64,000 nucleotides of DNA from Delphinapterus leucas (taxonomy: Eukaryota; Chordata; Mammalia; Artiodactyla; Monodontidae): NCBI RefSeq assembly GCF_002288925.2, contig NW_022098043.1, positions 9,733,548 through 9,797,547 on the forward strand, written 5' to 3'. The notes under the pieces were generated by a model. It did not search any database and was not told the DNA's origin. It saw only the letters and a program-made list of their open reading frames with translations. A program made the translations under genes and the position numbers. This document shows, piece after piece, positions 1 to 11,610 of the stretch (positions within the stretch are counted from its first letter, which is position 1; the number at the start of each line of letters is the position of its first letter).

Positions 1-439
1 CTAAAGGTTGGGAGAGAGAAGAGGCTTCTATGGGAAGAACAAATGGGTTTCTAGGGGAACAAACAGGAAATAAGAAAATTTGTGATAATATTTGTTTATG
101 CAGGAGCGAGTGATCTCGTCCATCTTTTTCATGGCCATAAAACTCCCTCAGAGAAGGGAATTTATGACAGTTTCATTCTTAGAAGTTTTTCTTTCAGTGA
201 GATAAAGGAAGCTCCGATAAGGCTTCTTCCAAGTGGGTCCCCACACCTCTCACCTGAATGACTGTGATGTCCTCCTAACTGGTATCACAGTTTGCTCTCT
301 GGCCACCCACCAACATGCTCTCCACAGCTTCCAGAGGAACTCATTTAGAATGGAAATCAGATAATGCCACCCTTGTGCCTAAAAACCTCTATGACCCAGC
401 GTCCAGACCTTGGCTTCTAACACCATTCTCTAGTAAAGG

Positions 440-2011
440 AACTGAGGCTCCTTGGAGAAATGGTGGATTCTAGGACTGGGCAGGGGATATATAAGATGTG
501 CCTGAAGCATCTTGTAGTGACAGGAAATAAGGAAATGTTCAAGAAACAAAATGATGGGTTTACGTCAAAGGGACACAGGAGTCAGCTGAAAGAGCTCCTA
601 GTAGCCAAAGCTGGAATAATCTGTGCAAGAAAATAAACAACATAGTATTAGAATATAACCCAAAGTACAAAGTAAGTATCTATGGGTCTATACTGACGTA
701 GATAATTGAATAAGTAAATAAATGGGGAAGAAGAAACAAACGTCCCATATGGAAGAATTCCAAATAATTTACGGAGCTACTCCCCCGTAAAGGAGGTGGA
801 GTATAGCTTCCCATCCTGTGGATGTGGGCTGCACACAGTGACTCCTTCTGAAGAGCAGAATACGGAAAGAGGGAAGAGAGAGAAACTTTACAGCAGAGAA
901 GCTGGACAAATGCTACCTCAACCAGGCGGTCAAGGTCAACATCGACAGTGATCAGTATGTTGATTGCAGGTACCCTCGATATGATGTAATGCGAGTGGGG
1001 TTTTACCTCTGTGGTCTTCCTCCCATGACCCAAACCCCAGGCGAGTAACCCATAACCCGTGAGGAAAACGTCAGACAAAACCAAACTGAAGGACAGTCTA
1101 CAAAATACCTGACCCGTACTCCTCAAAACTGTCAAGGTCACCCAAAAGAAGGAAGGTCTGGAAAACCGTCGCTACTCAGAGGAGGCTCAGGAGACATGAC
1201 ATCTAAAAGTAATGTAGCATCTTATGCACCCCTATGTTCACGGCAGCACTATTCACAATAGCCAAGACATGGAAGTAACCTAAATTTCCATCGACAGATG
1301 AATGGATAAAGAAGATGTGGTACATATATACAATGGAATAATATTCAGCCATAAAAAAGAATGAAATAATGCCAGTTGCAGCAACATGGATGGACCTAGA
1401 GATTATCATACTAAGTGAAGTAAGTCAGAAAGAGAAAGACAAATACCATATGATATCACTTATATGTGGAATCCAAAATATGACACAAATGAACCTATCT
1501 ATGAAACAGAAACAGGCTCACAGACATAAAGAATAGACTTGTGGTTGCCAAGGGGTGGAGGGAGGGATGGAGTGGGAGTTTGGGATTAGCAGATGTAAGC
1601 TATTATATATAGAATGGATAAACAACAAGGTCCTCCTGTGTAGCACAAGGAACTATATTCAATATCCTGGGATAAACCATAATGGAAAATAATATAAAAA
1701 AGAATGTATATATATGTATAACTGAATCTCTTTGCTGTACAGCAGAAATTAACACAACACTGTAAATCAACTATACTTCAATTAAAAAGAAAAAGAAAAA
1801 AAAACTAATGTAGCATCTTGGATGGAAGCCTGGAACAGAAAGAGGACGCCAAGAAAAAATATAGGAAATCTGAATAAAGTATAGACTTATGTTAATGACA
1901 ATGTATCAGTGTCGGTTCCTTAGCTGTGACGAAAGCACCATATTAATGTAAGATCTTAAAAATAGTGGGTATATGGGGATTCTCTGCATTATCCTTGCAA
2001 CTTTACGTTCT
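440..2011 (+). repeat. Old L1M-type LINE 3' region, interrupted
   Basis: The stretch resembles the 3' untranslated part of an ancient L1M element (blocks such as gaaaacgtcagacaaaacca near 1065 and gggtatatggggattctctg near 1966). It is broken by a younger L1 at 1224-1805 and again by one from 2025. The 153-codon minus-strand open frame at 680-1141 lies inside it and matches nothing I recognise. Family assignment is by eye; the left border is not defined. Positions 1-440 show no feature I can name. Confidence 0.5.
1224..1805 (+). mobile_element. 5'-truncated L1 (3' end) with 14-bp target duplication
   Basis: Starts inside the C-terminal part of ORF2 (gcactattcacaatagcca) and runs through the 3' UTR to an A-rich tail. 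It is flanked by identical copies of taatgtagcatctt at 1210-1223 and 1806-1819, with partly matching A-rich sequence outside them. The reading frame is broken, so it is a dead copy inserted into the older L1M-like repeat. Confidence 0.9.
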
Positions 2012-2024
2012 AAAAACTCTCCTG

Positions 2025-2757
2025 GAGAGCAGTATGGAGGTTCCTTAAAAAACTACAAATAGAACTACCATATGACCCAGCAATCCCACTACTGGGCATA
2101 TACCCTGAGATAACCATAATTCAAAAAGAGTCATGTACCAAAATGTTCATTGCAGCTCTATTTACAATAGCCAGGAGATGGAAACAACCTAAGTGTCCAT
2201 TATCGGATGAATGGATAAAGAAGATGTGGGACGTATATACAATGGAATATTACTCAGCCATAAAAAGAAGCGAAATTGAGCTATTTGTAATGAGGTGGAT
2301 GGACCTAGAGTCTGTCATACAGAGTGAAGTAAGTCAGAAAGAGAAAAACAAATACCGTATGCTAACACATATATATGGAATTTAAGAGAAACAAAAGGTC
2401 ATGAAGAACCTAGGGGTAAGACAGGAATAAAGACACAGACCTACTAGAGCATGGACTTGAGGACACAGGGAGGGGGAAGGGTAAGCTGTGACAAAGTGAG
2501 AGAGTGGCATGGACATATATATACTGCCAAACGTAAAATAGATAGCTAGTGGGAAGCAGCCACGTAGCACAGGGAGATCAGCTCGGTGCTCTGTGACCAC
2601 CTAGAGGGGTGGGATAGGGAGGGTGGGAGGGAGGGAGACGCAAGAGGGAGGAGATATGGGGATATATGTATACGTAGAGCTGATTCACTTTGTGATAGAG
2701 CAGGAACTAGCACACCATTGTAAAGCAATTATAGTCCAACAAAGGTGTTAAAAAAAA
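2025..2757 (+). mobile_element. 5'-truncated L1 with 13-bp target duplication
   Basis: Begins in the ORF2 C-terminal region (gagcagtatggaggttcctt), keeps an open fragment of about 80 codons (2143-2385), then the 3' UTR and a poly-A tail. The duplication aaaaactctcctg is present at 2012-2024 and 2758-2770. This is the second independent L1 insertion into the same old repeat. Confidence 0.9.
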
Positions 2758-2809
2758 AAAAACTCTCCTGAAATCAAAAGTGTACTGACAGGCAAAACAA
2801 AAAATCGTC

Positions 2810-3275
2810 TGAAGGTTTCTTATTGGGCTGAGAATAAAATCCACGCTTATCATTCCAGCCGACAGTTGACGGTGTCCCGCGTGACCTGGCTGCCCCGCCT
2901 CCTGCCACCTCCCCAGCCACACTGGCCTTCGCCTGGCCTAGGACAAAGGGCCCTTTCTCTTGGCGGTCCCTCCCCTTCCCCTAGTTCTCCTCTGTCTCTC
3001 TTCCTCCAGGCCAAGTCCTTCTCATCTTTTGTATCACAACGTCATTGCCACCTCCTCCGAGAAACCACCTTGAGCACAATGAACCACGTCCCTCCTGTCA
3101 CTCTCCATCACACTCCATTCATTTCCTGCACTGAGCTTACGCCAACCTGCCTTTATCTTATATAGTTGTTCACCTGTGTGTTCCTGGCTTCCCCAGGAGC
3201 ATGCACCCAACCTGTTCACAGTCAGCGCCGCAGCACCTTGCAGGGAGTGGGCATTTAATAAACATTAAGGGCACA
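2810..3275 (+). repeat. L2 LINE 3' end
   Basis: C/T-rich sense-strand text of the L2 3' region, ending in a typical tail (gcatttaataaacattaagg at 3250-3269). Diverged and non-coding. The stretch 3276-3670 that follows shows nothing I can name. Confidence 0.55.
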
Positions 3276-3671
3276 TGATTGCGTAAATAGGATCCACAAC
3301 ATAACACAATCGTTAACATGTTTTATTCCTCGAGCTTTTCCCAACTATATTTTGTTAAATCACCAAAGTAATGAGTTTAGTGTGAGGATGGAGGAAGTTC
3401 ATAGAGAACAGAGAGATTACTTTTCCCTTTGTCTTTCCCCCTGGAAATGAGGAAGGAACCAAAACGTCTTTGAGAAATAAGCTTTTTATTCTTTTGCCCC
3501 AAAGCATCCTGCTGAGCTGGGCTCTGTGTAGTTTGTGGAACTTTCCAGAATGAATGAAACCCAGTGTGTTTTTATGCTTAAGGCACATTGCCAATTACCT
3601 GTGCTGATGGAGCAGAGAACTTCCTTATTCTTGTAAGGGATTGTTTTCCAAGGTTAAAGACAACTTTTACT

Positions 3672-4245
3672 TACCAGGGGTGCAGGTGGGGAGCAGGGAA
3701 TGGGGAGGTGGGTTTAATGAGCATGGAGTTTCAGTTTAGGGTGATGAAGAAGTTCAGGAGATGGAAGGTGGTGATGCTTGCACAAACATACTTACTGCCT
3801 CTGAATTGTACACTTTAAAAAATGGCTAAAATGGTCAATTTTATGTTATGTATATTTTATCACAATAAAAAGAAATCCAGTGATACATTCTTCAAACTTG
3901 AAAGTAATCTCTAATGGCAGTAAAGGTCCGTTACACAGCAATTACAGAGTAAGATCCCATTTTTAATTTTTAAAATTATGGGTAACAAGACCCTGGAAAT
4001 AAAGATGTCAAAAACAATAACTGATTATTTTGGAGTGGGAGTGATTTCTACTGTCTTCTTTGGGCTTCTCTGTGTTTTCCCAATCATATATTCTACAATA
4101 AATGTTTGTATATCTTTTGTAACCAGATAAAACATAGACACACAACGTTAAGAATGTACTTAAAACCACCGAATTGTACATTTTCATGTGGTTATGATGG
4201 TAAATTTGTGTCATGTGTATTTTACCCCAATAAAAAAAATGTATT
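3672..4245 (+). repeat. Old L1M 3' tails, two or three fragments
   Basis: Two diverged copies of the L1M 3' terminal motif are visible: the tail ending near 3872 (ttatgttatgtatattttat then an AATAAA-like run) and the one ending near 4245 (tgtgtattttaccccaataa). A further L1M-like piece lies between them at about 3990-4130. The stretch 4246-5050 has no recognisable repeat or gene. Confidence 0.6.
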
Positions 4246-5050
4246 TTTGAAAAGACAACTTAAAGGCGTTACCTCCCTGGGTTTTCTTGAGGCTAGCGTT
4301 GCCCTACTTGGTAGTCATTCCCCATCACCCACCCCACTGTGTGGTCCAGGGGAGAGAGACCCGACTTAGGAAGTGAAATCAAGAGGCTGAAAGATACCAG
4401 GTATGGGTTTAACCGGTTCTATGTACAATCCAACAGTTTAGCTCCTTTCCTTCAAATAAGATGGAAAGTATTCTGTAAGGGCAGATTTTATTGTTTTGTT
4501 TTGTTTTTTAAAATAGTTCGCTCAGGATTTGTTACCATTCAAATTGAGGGCGAGTTAACAGCTAACGTTCCTATTTTCTACAAAGTCAAGATTGTTAAAT
4601 GTGATAGTATAAACATGATGGCAGGAGAAACAGTCACAAATCTTCAGAGGATGGACTGTTTTCAAGAATGCAGAGATGCCACATCACCTTGACAGTCATT
4701 ACAAATCAAGACGCATTATATTTGGGTAGCGTTTTTAACCTTCTAAAGTGTATCCATGCTTTTTATTTATTGCACGATCAGCCTAAGTATGTGAAAGTGG
4801 CTTTTTCATTTGAAATAGGGGAGGTTGTTGGTGCTGGGGAAGGGCTGTCCGTGGTGTGAAGTCCTAAAGAAGGTAAGAGGGGGTGGGCTTGAGGGGGAAG
4901 GAGGGTGCTCCTCCTCTACGGTCTCTGGAAGGAGCGAGGAGCAGGTGGGAACATCAGCAGAGAGGACTGGAGTGACTTTGTTGAGGGATATTATCAAGGA
5001 GTCAGTGCAGAGCCTGAGCCTGAGTTCTCCACCCGGAGGCGGAGGGAGTC

Positions 5051-5980
5051 CGGATTTTTTTTTTTTTTAAGTTTTTTTTTTTTTTTTNNNNNNNNNNNNN
5101 NNNNNNNNNNNNNNNNNNNNNNNNNNNNNNNNNNNNNNNNNNNNNNNNNNNNNNNNNNNNNNNNNNNNNNNNNNNNNNNNNNNNNNNNNNNNNNNNNNNN
5201 NNNNNNNNNNNNNNNNNNNNNNNNNNNNNNNNNNNNNNNNNNNNNNNNNNNNNNNNNNNNNNNNNNNNNNNNNNNNNNNNNNNNNNNNNNNNNNNNNNNN
5301 NNNNNNNNNNNNNNNNNNNNNNNNNNNNNNNNNNNNNNNNNNNNNNNNNNNNNNNNNNNNNNNNNNNNNNNNNNNNNNNNNNNNNNNNNNNNNNNNNNNN
5401 NNNNNNNNNNNNNNNNNNNNNNNNNNNNNNNNNNNNNNNNNNNNNNNNNNNNNNNNNNNNNNNNNNNNNNNNNNNNNNNNNNNNNNNATTATGGTTTTCT
5501 CGGGGTATATGCCCAGTACTGGGATTGCTGGGTCGTATGGTAGTTCTATTTGTAGTTTTTTAAGGAACCTCCATACTGTTCTCCATAGTATCTGTATCAA
5601 TTTACATTCCCACCAACAGTGCAAGAGCGTTCCCTTTTCTCCACACCCTCTCCAGCACTTACTGTTTCTAGATTTTTTGATGATGGCCATTCTTACCGGT
5701 GTGAGATGATGTCTCATTGTAGTTTTGATTTGCATTTCTCTAATGATTAATGATGTTGAGCAGCTTTTCATGTGCTTCTTGGCCATCTGTATGTCTTCTT
5801 TGGAGAAATGTCTTTTTAGGTCTTCTGCCCATTTTTGGATTGGGTTGTTTGTTTTTTTGTTATTGAGCTGCATGAGCTGCTTGTAAATTTTGGAGATTAA
5901 TCCTTTGTCAGTTGCTTCATTTGCAAATATTTTCTCCCATTCTGAGGGTTGTCTTTTGGTCTTGTTTATGGTTTCCTTTG
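5051..5980 (-). mobile_element. L1 (3' part) on the minus strand, containing an assembly gap
   Basis: Poly-T at 5054-5087 is the reversed poly-A tail. After the gap, 5488-5980 reads as antisense ORF2 C-terminus; on the minus strand the translated fragment contains [20 protein letters not shown] and continues for over 120 residues. The right border is placed where similarity to the L1 copy near 47070 stops (after gtttcctttg). No convincing target duplication was found. Confidence 0.85.
5088..5487. other. Assembly gap, 400 N
   Basis: A run of exactly 400 N inside the L1 above. The round length suggests an estimated gap size, and the missing sequence should be L1 3' UTR and the end of ORF2. Open frames crossing it are artefacts. 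Confidence 1.
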
Positions 5981-6544
5981 TACACCACCTCCTGACAGTC
6001 GAGCCCTCCCCGGGGGCGGTACCTCGCCAGGCAGTGCAGCCTGCCCCTCACGTGGGCCGCGTACAGGTGCTGACCGCTGCAGCAGAACCATTGTGCTCTA
6101 CGCTATAAGAACTGAGGGGCTCCCTGCGCCCTGATATTGCATGCCAATGCGGAGGGTGTTTAAGGAAAGGACAGAAGGTATGAAACAGTCCTCCTTGGAG
6201 ACAGGAAATCAATCCGGCTGGGCAGTGCTGAACACCCAGCCGCTGTACCTGACGGTGCATTTCAAACCAGGACACAACTCAGCTTCTTCTGAGCCAAGCT
6301 GTGTGGCCGTTCTGTGCCGGTGCCGGGATGGAAGCAGACAAGACATCCTCACTGCCCACTGGGAACTCACTGGGGCCAGCGGACCTGCAGGCTGAGGCTG
6401 TGGAGTGAGAAGTGGGGGGGGGGTTTGTGTGCAGCGTGGGGTGTCCCGACTGAGGGGTGGGGAGTGTCTGGGCCCGAGGTGGTGAGACCACATGGTCAAG
6501 TCCTTGAAAGATGAATATTGACATCACAGCTGCAAGATCCACTT

Positions 6545-6785
6545 GAACCTAACTTATGTTGATCTGTCTCCTGATGACACTGGGCTGGCCCTGGGGTATC
6601 ACAGGGTCGATCACGTGTTGGCTACACAGCTGTGGGCAGGTTACTTGAACTCTTTGAGCCTCATTTTCCTCATGTGCAAAATAGTAGCTTATCTAACACA
6701 CAGGGTTGTTTTAAGAAATAAATGAATTCCTGCAAGTCAGGTGCTTACAGCAGAGCCTGGCCATCAATAAGTGTTAGTGGTTATT
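6545..6785 (+). repeat. MIR SINE
   Basis: Sense MIR core: gggcaggttacttgaactct, then the cctcattttcctcatgtgca block, ending in the caataagtgttagtggtt tail. The segment 5981-6544 before it is unique to my eye. Confidence 0.7.
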
Positions 6786-7019
6786 TTTCAAGGAGCTGAC
6801 CTACTCTTTCTGGGAAGATCTCGCCGGCCCACTTATAAGCCTCACAAGCATCCTATTCTAATAAATCACTTCTTATCTATTACTTTGCTTCTCGCTGAAT
6901 TTTTTCTGTGCTGAGACATAAAGAACCGGAGCACCTCAGAGCCCCCTGAAACACCACCTAGCAGTTTCACCAGTAGGGACCCCAATGCCCTGGCTCTGGC
7001 TAAAACGGAACCAGAACCA

Positions 7020-7415
7020 TATGGCTGAATGATGCAGGATTTGGAGTTAGGCAGACCTGAATTGGTGTCTCAGCCTCTCTCTCAGTATGATCCTGAGAAA
7101 GTGAGTTCACTTTCTTTTTTTTTGTTTTTGTTTTTTTTGGGGTTTTTTTTGGGGGGTACGCGGGCCTCTCACCGTTGTGGCCTCTCCCGTTGCGGAGCAC
7201 AGGCTCCGGACGCGCAGGCTCAGCGGCCATGGCTCACGGGTCCAGCCGCTCCGCGGCATGTGGGATCCTCCCGGACCGGGGCACGAACCCGCGTCCCCTG
7301 CATCGGCAGGCAGACTTTCAACCACTGCGCCACCAGGGAAGCCCGAGTTCACTTTCTTGAAATTTAGTTTCCTCTGCTATAAAGTGGTGATAATGGCGTG
7401 TACATTACAGGACTG
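7020..7415 (+). repeat. MIR SINE split by a CHR SINE
   Basis: The left part (ggagttaggcagacctgaat) and the right part (cctctgctataaagtggtga) belong to one MIR in sense orientation. The CHR SINE at 7117-7344 separates them. Confidence 0.6.
7117..7344 (-). mobile_element. CHR-type SINE, minus strand
   Basis: Reverse complement of the tRNA-derived CHR consensus. The right edge is the reversed head (ccaccagggaagccc), and the T-rich left edge is the reversed tail. Internal pol III A and B boxes are recognisable on the minus strand (tggcgcagtgg and a GGTTCGtgcc-like box). The 14-bp duplication gagttcactttctt is exact at 7103-7116 and 7345-7358. Confidence 0.95.
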
Positions 7416-8310
7416 CTGTATCGCTTGTGTAATGCTGAGTTCCAAGCCACCCCAAAATGTAGTGGCTTAAACCCACAGCCTGCTATTTTGCTCATGAGTC
7501 AGTGGACTGGCAATGTCAACTGGAAAAGAAATGCACAACCTAAAAGTTGAGAGTTATGTTTTATTCAGTGCACAAAACTGAAGACTTAAGCCTGGGACAC
7601 AGCATCTCAGGTAACTCTGAGAGACTGCTCCAACGAGGCAAGCGAGGGGGCGGGAGAGGATATATAGGGTTTTGCAACAAAAACCAGATAGTCGGACCAT
7701 CAAAAGATTACTGTTAATTAAGGAAAACCAGATATCTCAAGTTAAGAAATCTAGCACTTTTCTGTGTTTGGGAAAATGCAAAGTCTGGGCTCCTTGAAAT
7801 TATTCCCGTGATGGCACCTCAGCTCTCTGGGGCCAGCACCCTGTGCTTTCTCATCCTGCGTCTCCTCAGGGTGCACCCTCGTGGGTGGCTTGCAGCAGCT
7901 GACTGGTAGATGATGGGTATCCTGCCTCCATCCTGGGTTCCCTCAGGGCTCACCTTCGGGGCAGCTGTAATGTGATGGCTTGATGGCTGCAACATTCTTT
8001 GTTTACTGACATGGCAGGCAATATTTTTCATTCACAGCACTTTGGGCTGAGTTCAGTCAGGTGGTCTGCTGGTCTTGGCTGGGCTCACTTGGGCATCTGT
8101 GGTCAGCTGGTGGTCAGTGGCTCGGGTGTTTGGCTGGCTGTGGACTGGGGGGACCGGTAAGAGGGCCATGTGTGTCCTGTGTGTATAGCAGGCTAGCCCG
8201 GGCTTGTGCACATGGTGGAAATGTCAGGGTTTCCAAGAACCACAAGAGAGTAAACCCAGTGCCCAAGCTAGTTAAAGCAAGTGCCACTGCTAGATTCAAG
8301 GGCGGAGAAG
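7405..8310 (+). repeat. Ancient interspersed repeat, split by a solo LTR
   Basis: The left fragment (ccaaaatgtagtggcttaaa) and the right fragment (8037-8310, with ggtcttggctgggctcactt) read as one diverged element interrupted by the LTR at 7514-8036. The same family seems to surround the minisatellite near 55 kb. I cannot name it with confidence. Confidence 0.5.
7514..8036 (-). mobile_element. Solo ERV LTR, minus strand
   Basis: A block of about 520 bp that interrupts an older repeat, with TG/CA-like ends. Read on the minus strand it has a TATA-like box (ccctatatatcc, near 7660) next to a GC box, and an AATAAA signal near 7560 followed by about 45 bp to the LTR end. No viral coding sequence accompanies it. 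Exact ends and target duplication are uncertain; the subfamily is not assigned. Confidence 0.6.
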
Positions 8311-9519
8311 TTGATGGGAAGGGAAGAATTTGGCCAGTTTTGTCATCTACCAGGTAGTTTTGAGAATAAAATGAGATCATATAAGCACAGCGCCTCCTGG
8401 CGCTCAATTAGTGCTCAATAAACATATTGACAATGATTAATTTCTCTCTTCGAGTTTTTTAATAATGATAAGGTAGCTGTTAGAATAGATATTAAGTAGT
8501 AACTTTTAATTTTCGTGAAGCGTCTTGCCTCCGTTTCCTCCCCCGTATCATGACGAGAATCGCTTTCAGGCAGAGATGTCTCAGGAAGGATCGGATGAGG
8601 GAATGATGGTTAAGTGTTTGCACAGAGCCGGGTGTGGGGGATGAGGTCGTTATTATTACTGGTGTAAGATCCGTGTCTCCCCCTCCTCCCTGCACACAAA
8701 AACATGGCAGAGACTTGATCGCGTTTTCATTTTGTTTTATTTTGACCCACATCCCACTTTTCAAAAAACCTGAGTCTCAGCTGTTTGTAGAGACTCGCCT
8801 TCAGGCTATCCTTTCTTCTGGCTCCCCAGCTGCCTCTCTTCTCATCTCCGCTCCCTGAAGTCACCTCCTCCCTTTGTGTTTCATCCCCCTTCCTCCACCG
8901 CAGTCTCCCATCTGCCTAGGGGGTTCCTCCTGGCTGGAGCTGCAGCTTCAGGGGACTCTGAGGGTGACCCTGGGGCCACAGGGCCCTTCCAGGTAAGGAT
9001 GACCAAGGTGGGAAGTGCCGGGCACCCAGACACAGCGCATGGGCCTCCCAGGTGCTCTGAGGGGTTCTTAACCCCCATCTGCAAGAGAAAGGAGTCCCCT
9101 CCACCTTGCACCTTCTCAGGGTTTCCAGGACTCCCAGGCAGCCTCTGAAGCTCTTCACTGCTGTCGGATGACCTGGGGAAATGCTTAATGCTTTGAGCTT
9201 GGGAAACTCATGCCAACCAGTCACTCACCCTGGTAGAGGATTGTACAGGCTTGTCTCAAAGCCTGGATGGTCTAAAATATGCATAATTTGAGCATCCTCC
9301 CCCAATCCCTACACCGTGTTACACAAGATGGGGCCTCTTGGGCTTAAATGCCAGACAACCTCCTTCCTCAGGGGCCAGGACACTGAGAAAGGGGAGTGGG
9401 AGTAGGAGAGGCCCCTCCCCCCGAGGTGGCTCAGAGCACCCTCCCTGCAGAAGACGATGCTTCTTCTGAGACCGACTTTAGGAGCAGCCACTCCAGCACC
9501 GCTGGAGCAGCCAGGTGCT
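8311..9519. other. Mostly unique intergenic DNA
   Basis: Contains a MIR 3' tail at about 8345-8435 (gctcaattagtgctcaataa). The remainder, including 8880-9250, has no recognisable repeat. Short open frames here are of chance length and overlap each other on both strands. Confidence 0.4.
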
Positions 9520-9935
9520 TTACACATATTCTCTCGTTAGTTCTTATAACATTCTCGATAGGCTGGCAGTGGCAAAGCCACTTTACAGTTGCAGATATGG
9601 AGGATCAGAGAGCTTAAGACAATTTCTTTTGAGTTCCAAATTCAAGGATAGAGCATAATTGATTGGTGGGGGACAGACAGGGATTAGGGGCAGACCACGA
9701 GACAGCTGAGGCCAAGTCCTTGGCTCTGCACCTCATGGTAGGGGAATGGAAATGGCAATGTGCTGGGAGTGGGCAGGCCAGGTTTAAGGATGCTTTTAAG
9801 GAAATTGAGGGTCTTTTGGACTTTGCCATGGAGGCAAGTTTCCTTGAACTCACCGAGCCTCAGTTTTCTCACCTGTAAAATGGGCTTGTTGTGAGGATAA
9901 ATAGGGGAGGTGTAGGAAGCATGTGGCTCAGTTCC
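9520..9935. repeat. MIR fragments
   Basis: A minus-strand MIR piece at about 9520-9615 (acagttgcagatatggagga) and a sense MIR piece at about 9838-9935 (cagttttctcacctgtaaaa). Confidence 0.5.
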
Positions 9936-10259
9936 TCGTGTGTGCAGAGCAGGGGTCCTTATCTTACATCCTGGCTCCAGGAATCCCATAGGACAGGAGG
10001 GCCTCCGGCCTTGCCTTTCTTGCTGGTCATTTCCAAGGGCAGCTCTGTGCCCTACAGTAAAAGCAGGGCCCAGGTCCCAGCCCCAGGCAACTGCTGTGGT
10101 TTCTGTGGTTGTTTCAACAGCCTGGCTCTTCCAGACAGAACCGAGGCTGAGCTTCTCTTGTAAACATTGATGGAGGCCTCAGACAGAGAGGAACGCGAAA
10201 ACAAAAGACGTTTTATTTATGATAGAAAAAGAAACCAACAGAAAAAACAAAAACAAAAA

Positions 10260-10620
10260 ACATCTACAGGCCTGAAGGAGGGGGGAATGTTTAAATAAAC
10301 CATGGCAGGTCCACTGGATGGAATATTCTGCATCTATTGAAATGATGTTTACCGAGCGTTTGTAATAACACGGGAAAACGCTTATTCTATAAAGCTAAGT
10401 AAAAAAGGGAAGCAACTGAATTGTATACTCAGCACAATCACATCTAGGCAAAAATCAAGCCAAACAAAAATCATGCACAAGAAAAGCAGACCGGAGGGAC
10501 CTACACCACAGTGGCGGGGGCGGGGGGGGGTGTCTGTCTTTGGGTGGCGAAACTGGGGAGATTTTTTATACTTTTCTCTATTTTCCAATTTTTGTTCTAT
10601 AATGGCATGGTTGGCCTAAG
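10260..10620 (+). repeat. L1M 3' end
   Basis: Diverged L1M 3' text: the ggaatattctgcatctattg block, then gtttgtaataacacgggaaa, and an end near ttttctctattttccaattt. Confidence 0.65.
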
Positions 10621-10944
10621 GTGCAAAGCAACACAAACTTGTTTTCTTTTTTTCCTAAAGAAGAAAGAACTCTGACTGGGAAAGCAAGAACAGATGACCC
10701 ATGGAGAAGCCCAGTGACACACAGGTCACTCTGAGGCTGAGGGCTAGAGGGCAAGAGACAAGGCTATTAAAAAGGTCAAGTGGAAATCCTAGACTCTGAT
10801 TTCATGGAGTCATATGGGCTCACTGACACCCAGCCACACACTCAGGTGTGACGTCTGTGTGTTAATTTGACGCTCACCCTTAAAGGTGCAAACTCTGCTT
10901 CTCTCTTGGGAATGTAGCTTACCTCTATCTAAAGACCCTCTTTC

Positions 10945-11151
10945 TTTCTTTTTTTTTTTTTTTTTGTTACGCGGGCCTCTCACTGTTGTGGCCTCTCCCA
11001 TTGCGGAGCACAGGCTCCGGACACGCAGGCTCAGCGGCCACGGCTCACGGGCCCAGCCGCTCCGCGGCATGTGGGATCTTCCCGGACCGGGGCACGAACC
11101 CGCGTCCCCTGCATCGGCAGGCAGACTCTCAACTGCGCCACCAGGGAAGCC
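10945..11151 (-). mobile_element. CHR-type SINE, minus strand
   Basis: Complete minus-strand CHR SINE with a 16-bp exact duplication, ctaaagaccctctttc, at 10929-10944 and 11152-11167. The long duplication and the T-rich tail suggest a relatively recent insertion. Confidence 0.95.
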
Positions 11152-11199
11152 CTAAAGACCCTCTTTCATAAATGTTGGTGTAATGAGATTCTTTCCCTC

Positions 11200-11610
11200 A
11201 CAGGAAAGGCTAAAGCAAATAGCTGGGCTCCTGCCCTCCTCACACAACAGGATGGAGTGCCTGGGAGGCACTCCTGCCCTCCTCCGCTGGCGTGGCAAAG
11301 TCATTCAGGAGGCAGAGACAGCCCTCCCAGGCCCTGAGCCAGTCTTGGTCTTTGCATCGTCCAGATTTCCACTCAGGGCTCTGCCCAGCTTCTTCTTATC
11401 AGGGAGCCTGATCACACGATCTCACTTGCCTGCCTTCTCTTTCTCTATGGCCTGTATGCAGCATGGGTTCTATTTGTTTGTTTATGTATTTGTTTTCTAA
11501 AATTGCCTGTTTTCTACAGCTAGAATGTGAGGTCTATTAGGGCAGGGATGTATTGTATCTCCAACACCCGGAACAGCGCCTGGCTTAAACAGTCTGTAAA
11601 TGAACCCTGA
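11200..11610 (+). repeat. L2 3' end
   Basis: The 3' part has the standard L2 tail wording (agaatgtgaggtctattagg, then agggcagggatgtattgtat) and ends near 11610. Confidence 0.55.

Noticed and set aside
680..1141. 153-codon minus-strand frame
   Set aside because: Lies in an old L1M-like 3' region; no domain.
4905..5873. Open frames crossing the N gap (212 and 268 codons)
   Set aside because: The frames are continued through unknown bases and are meaningless as genes.
5980..6010. Target duplication for the L1 at 5051-5980
   Set aside because: No matching words were found outside the poly-T and the truncation point.
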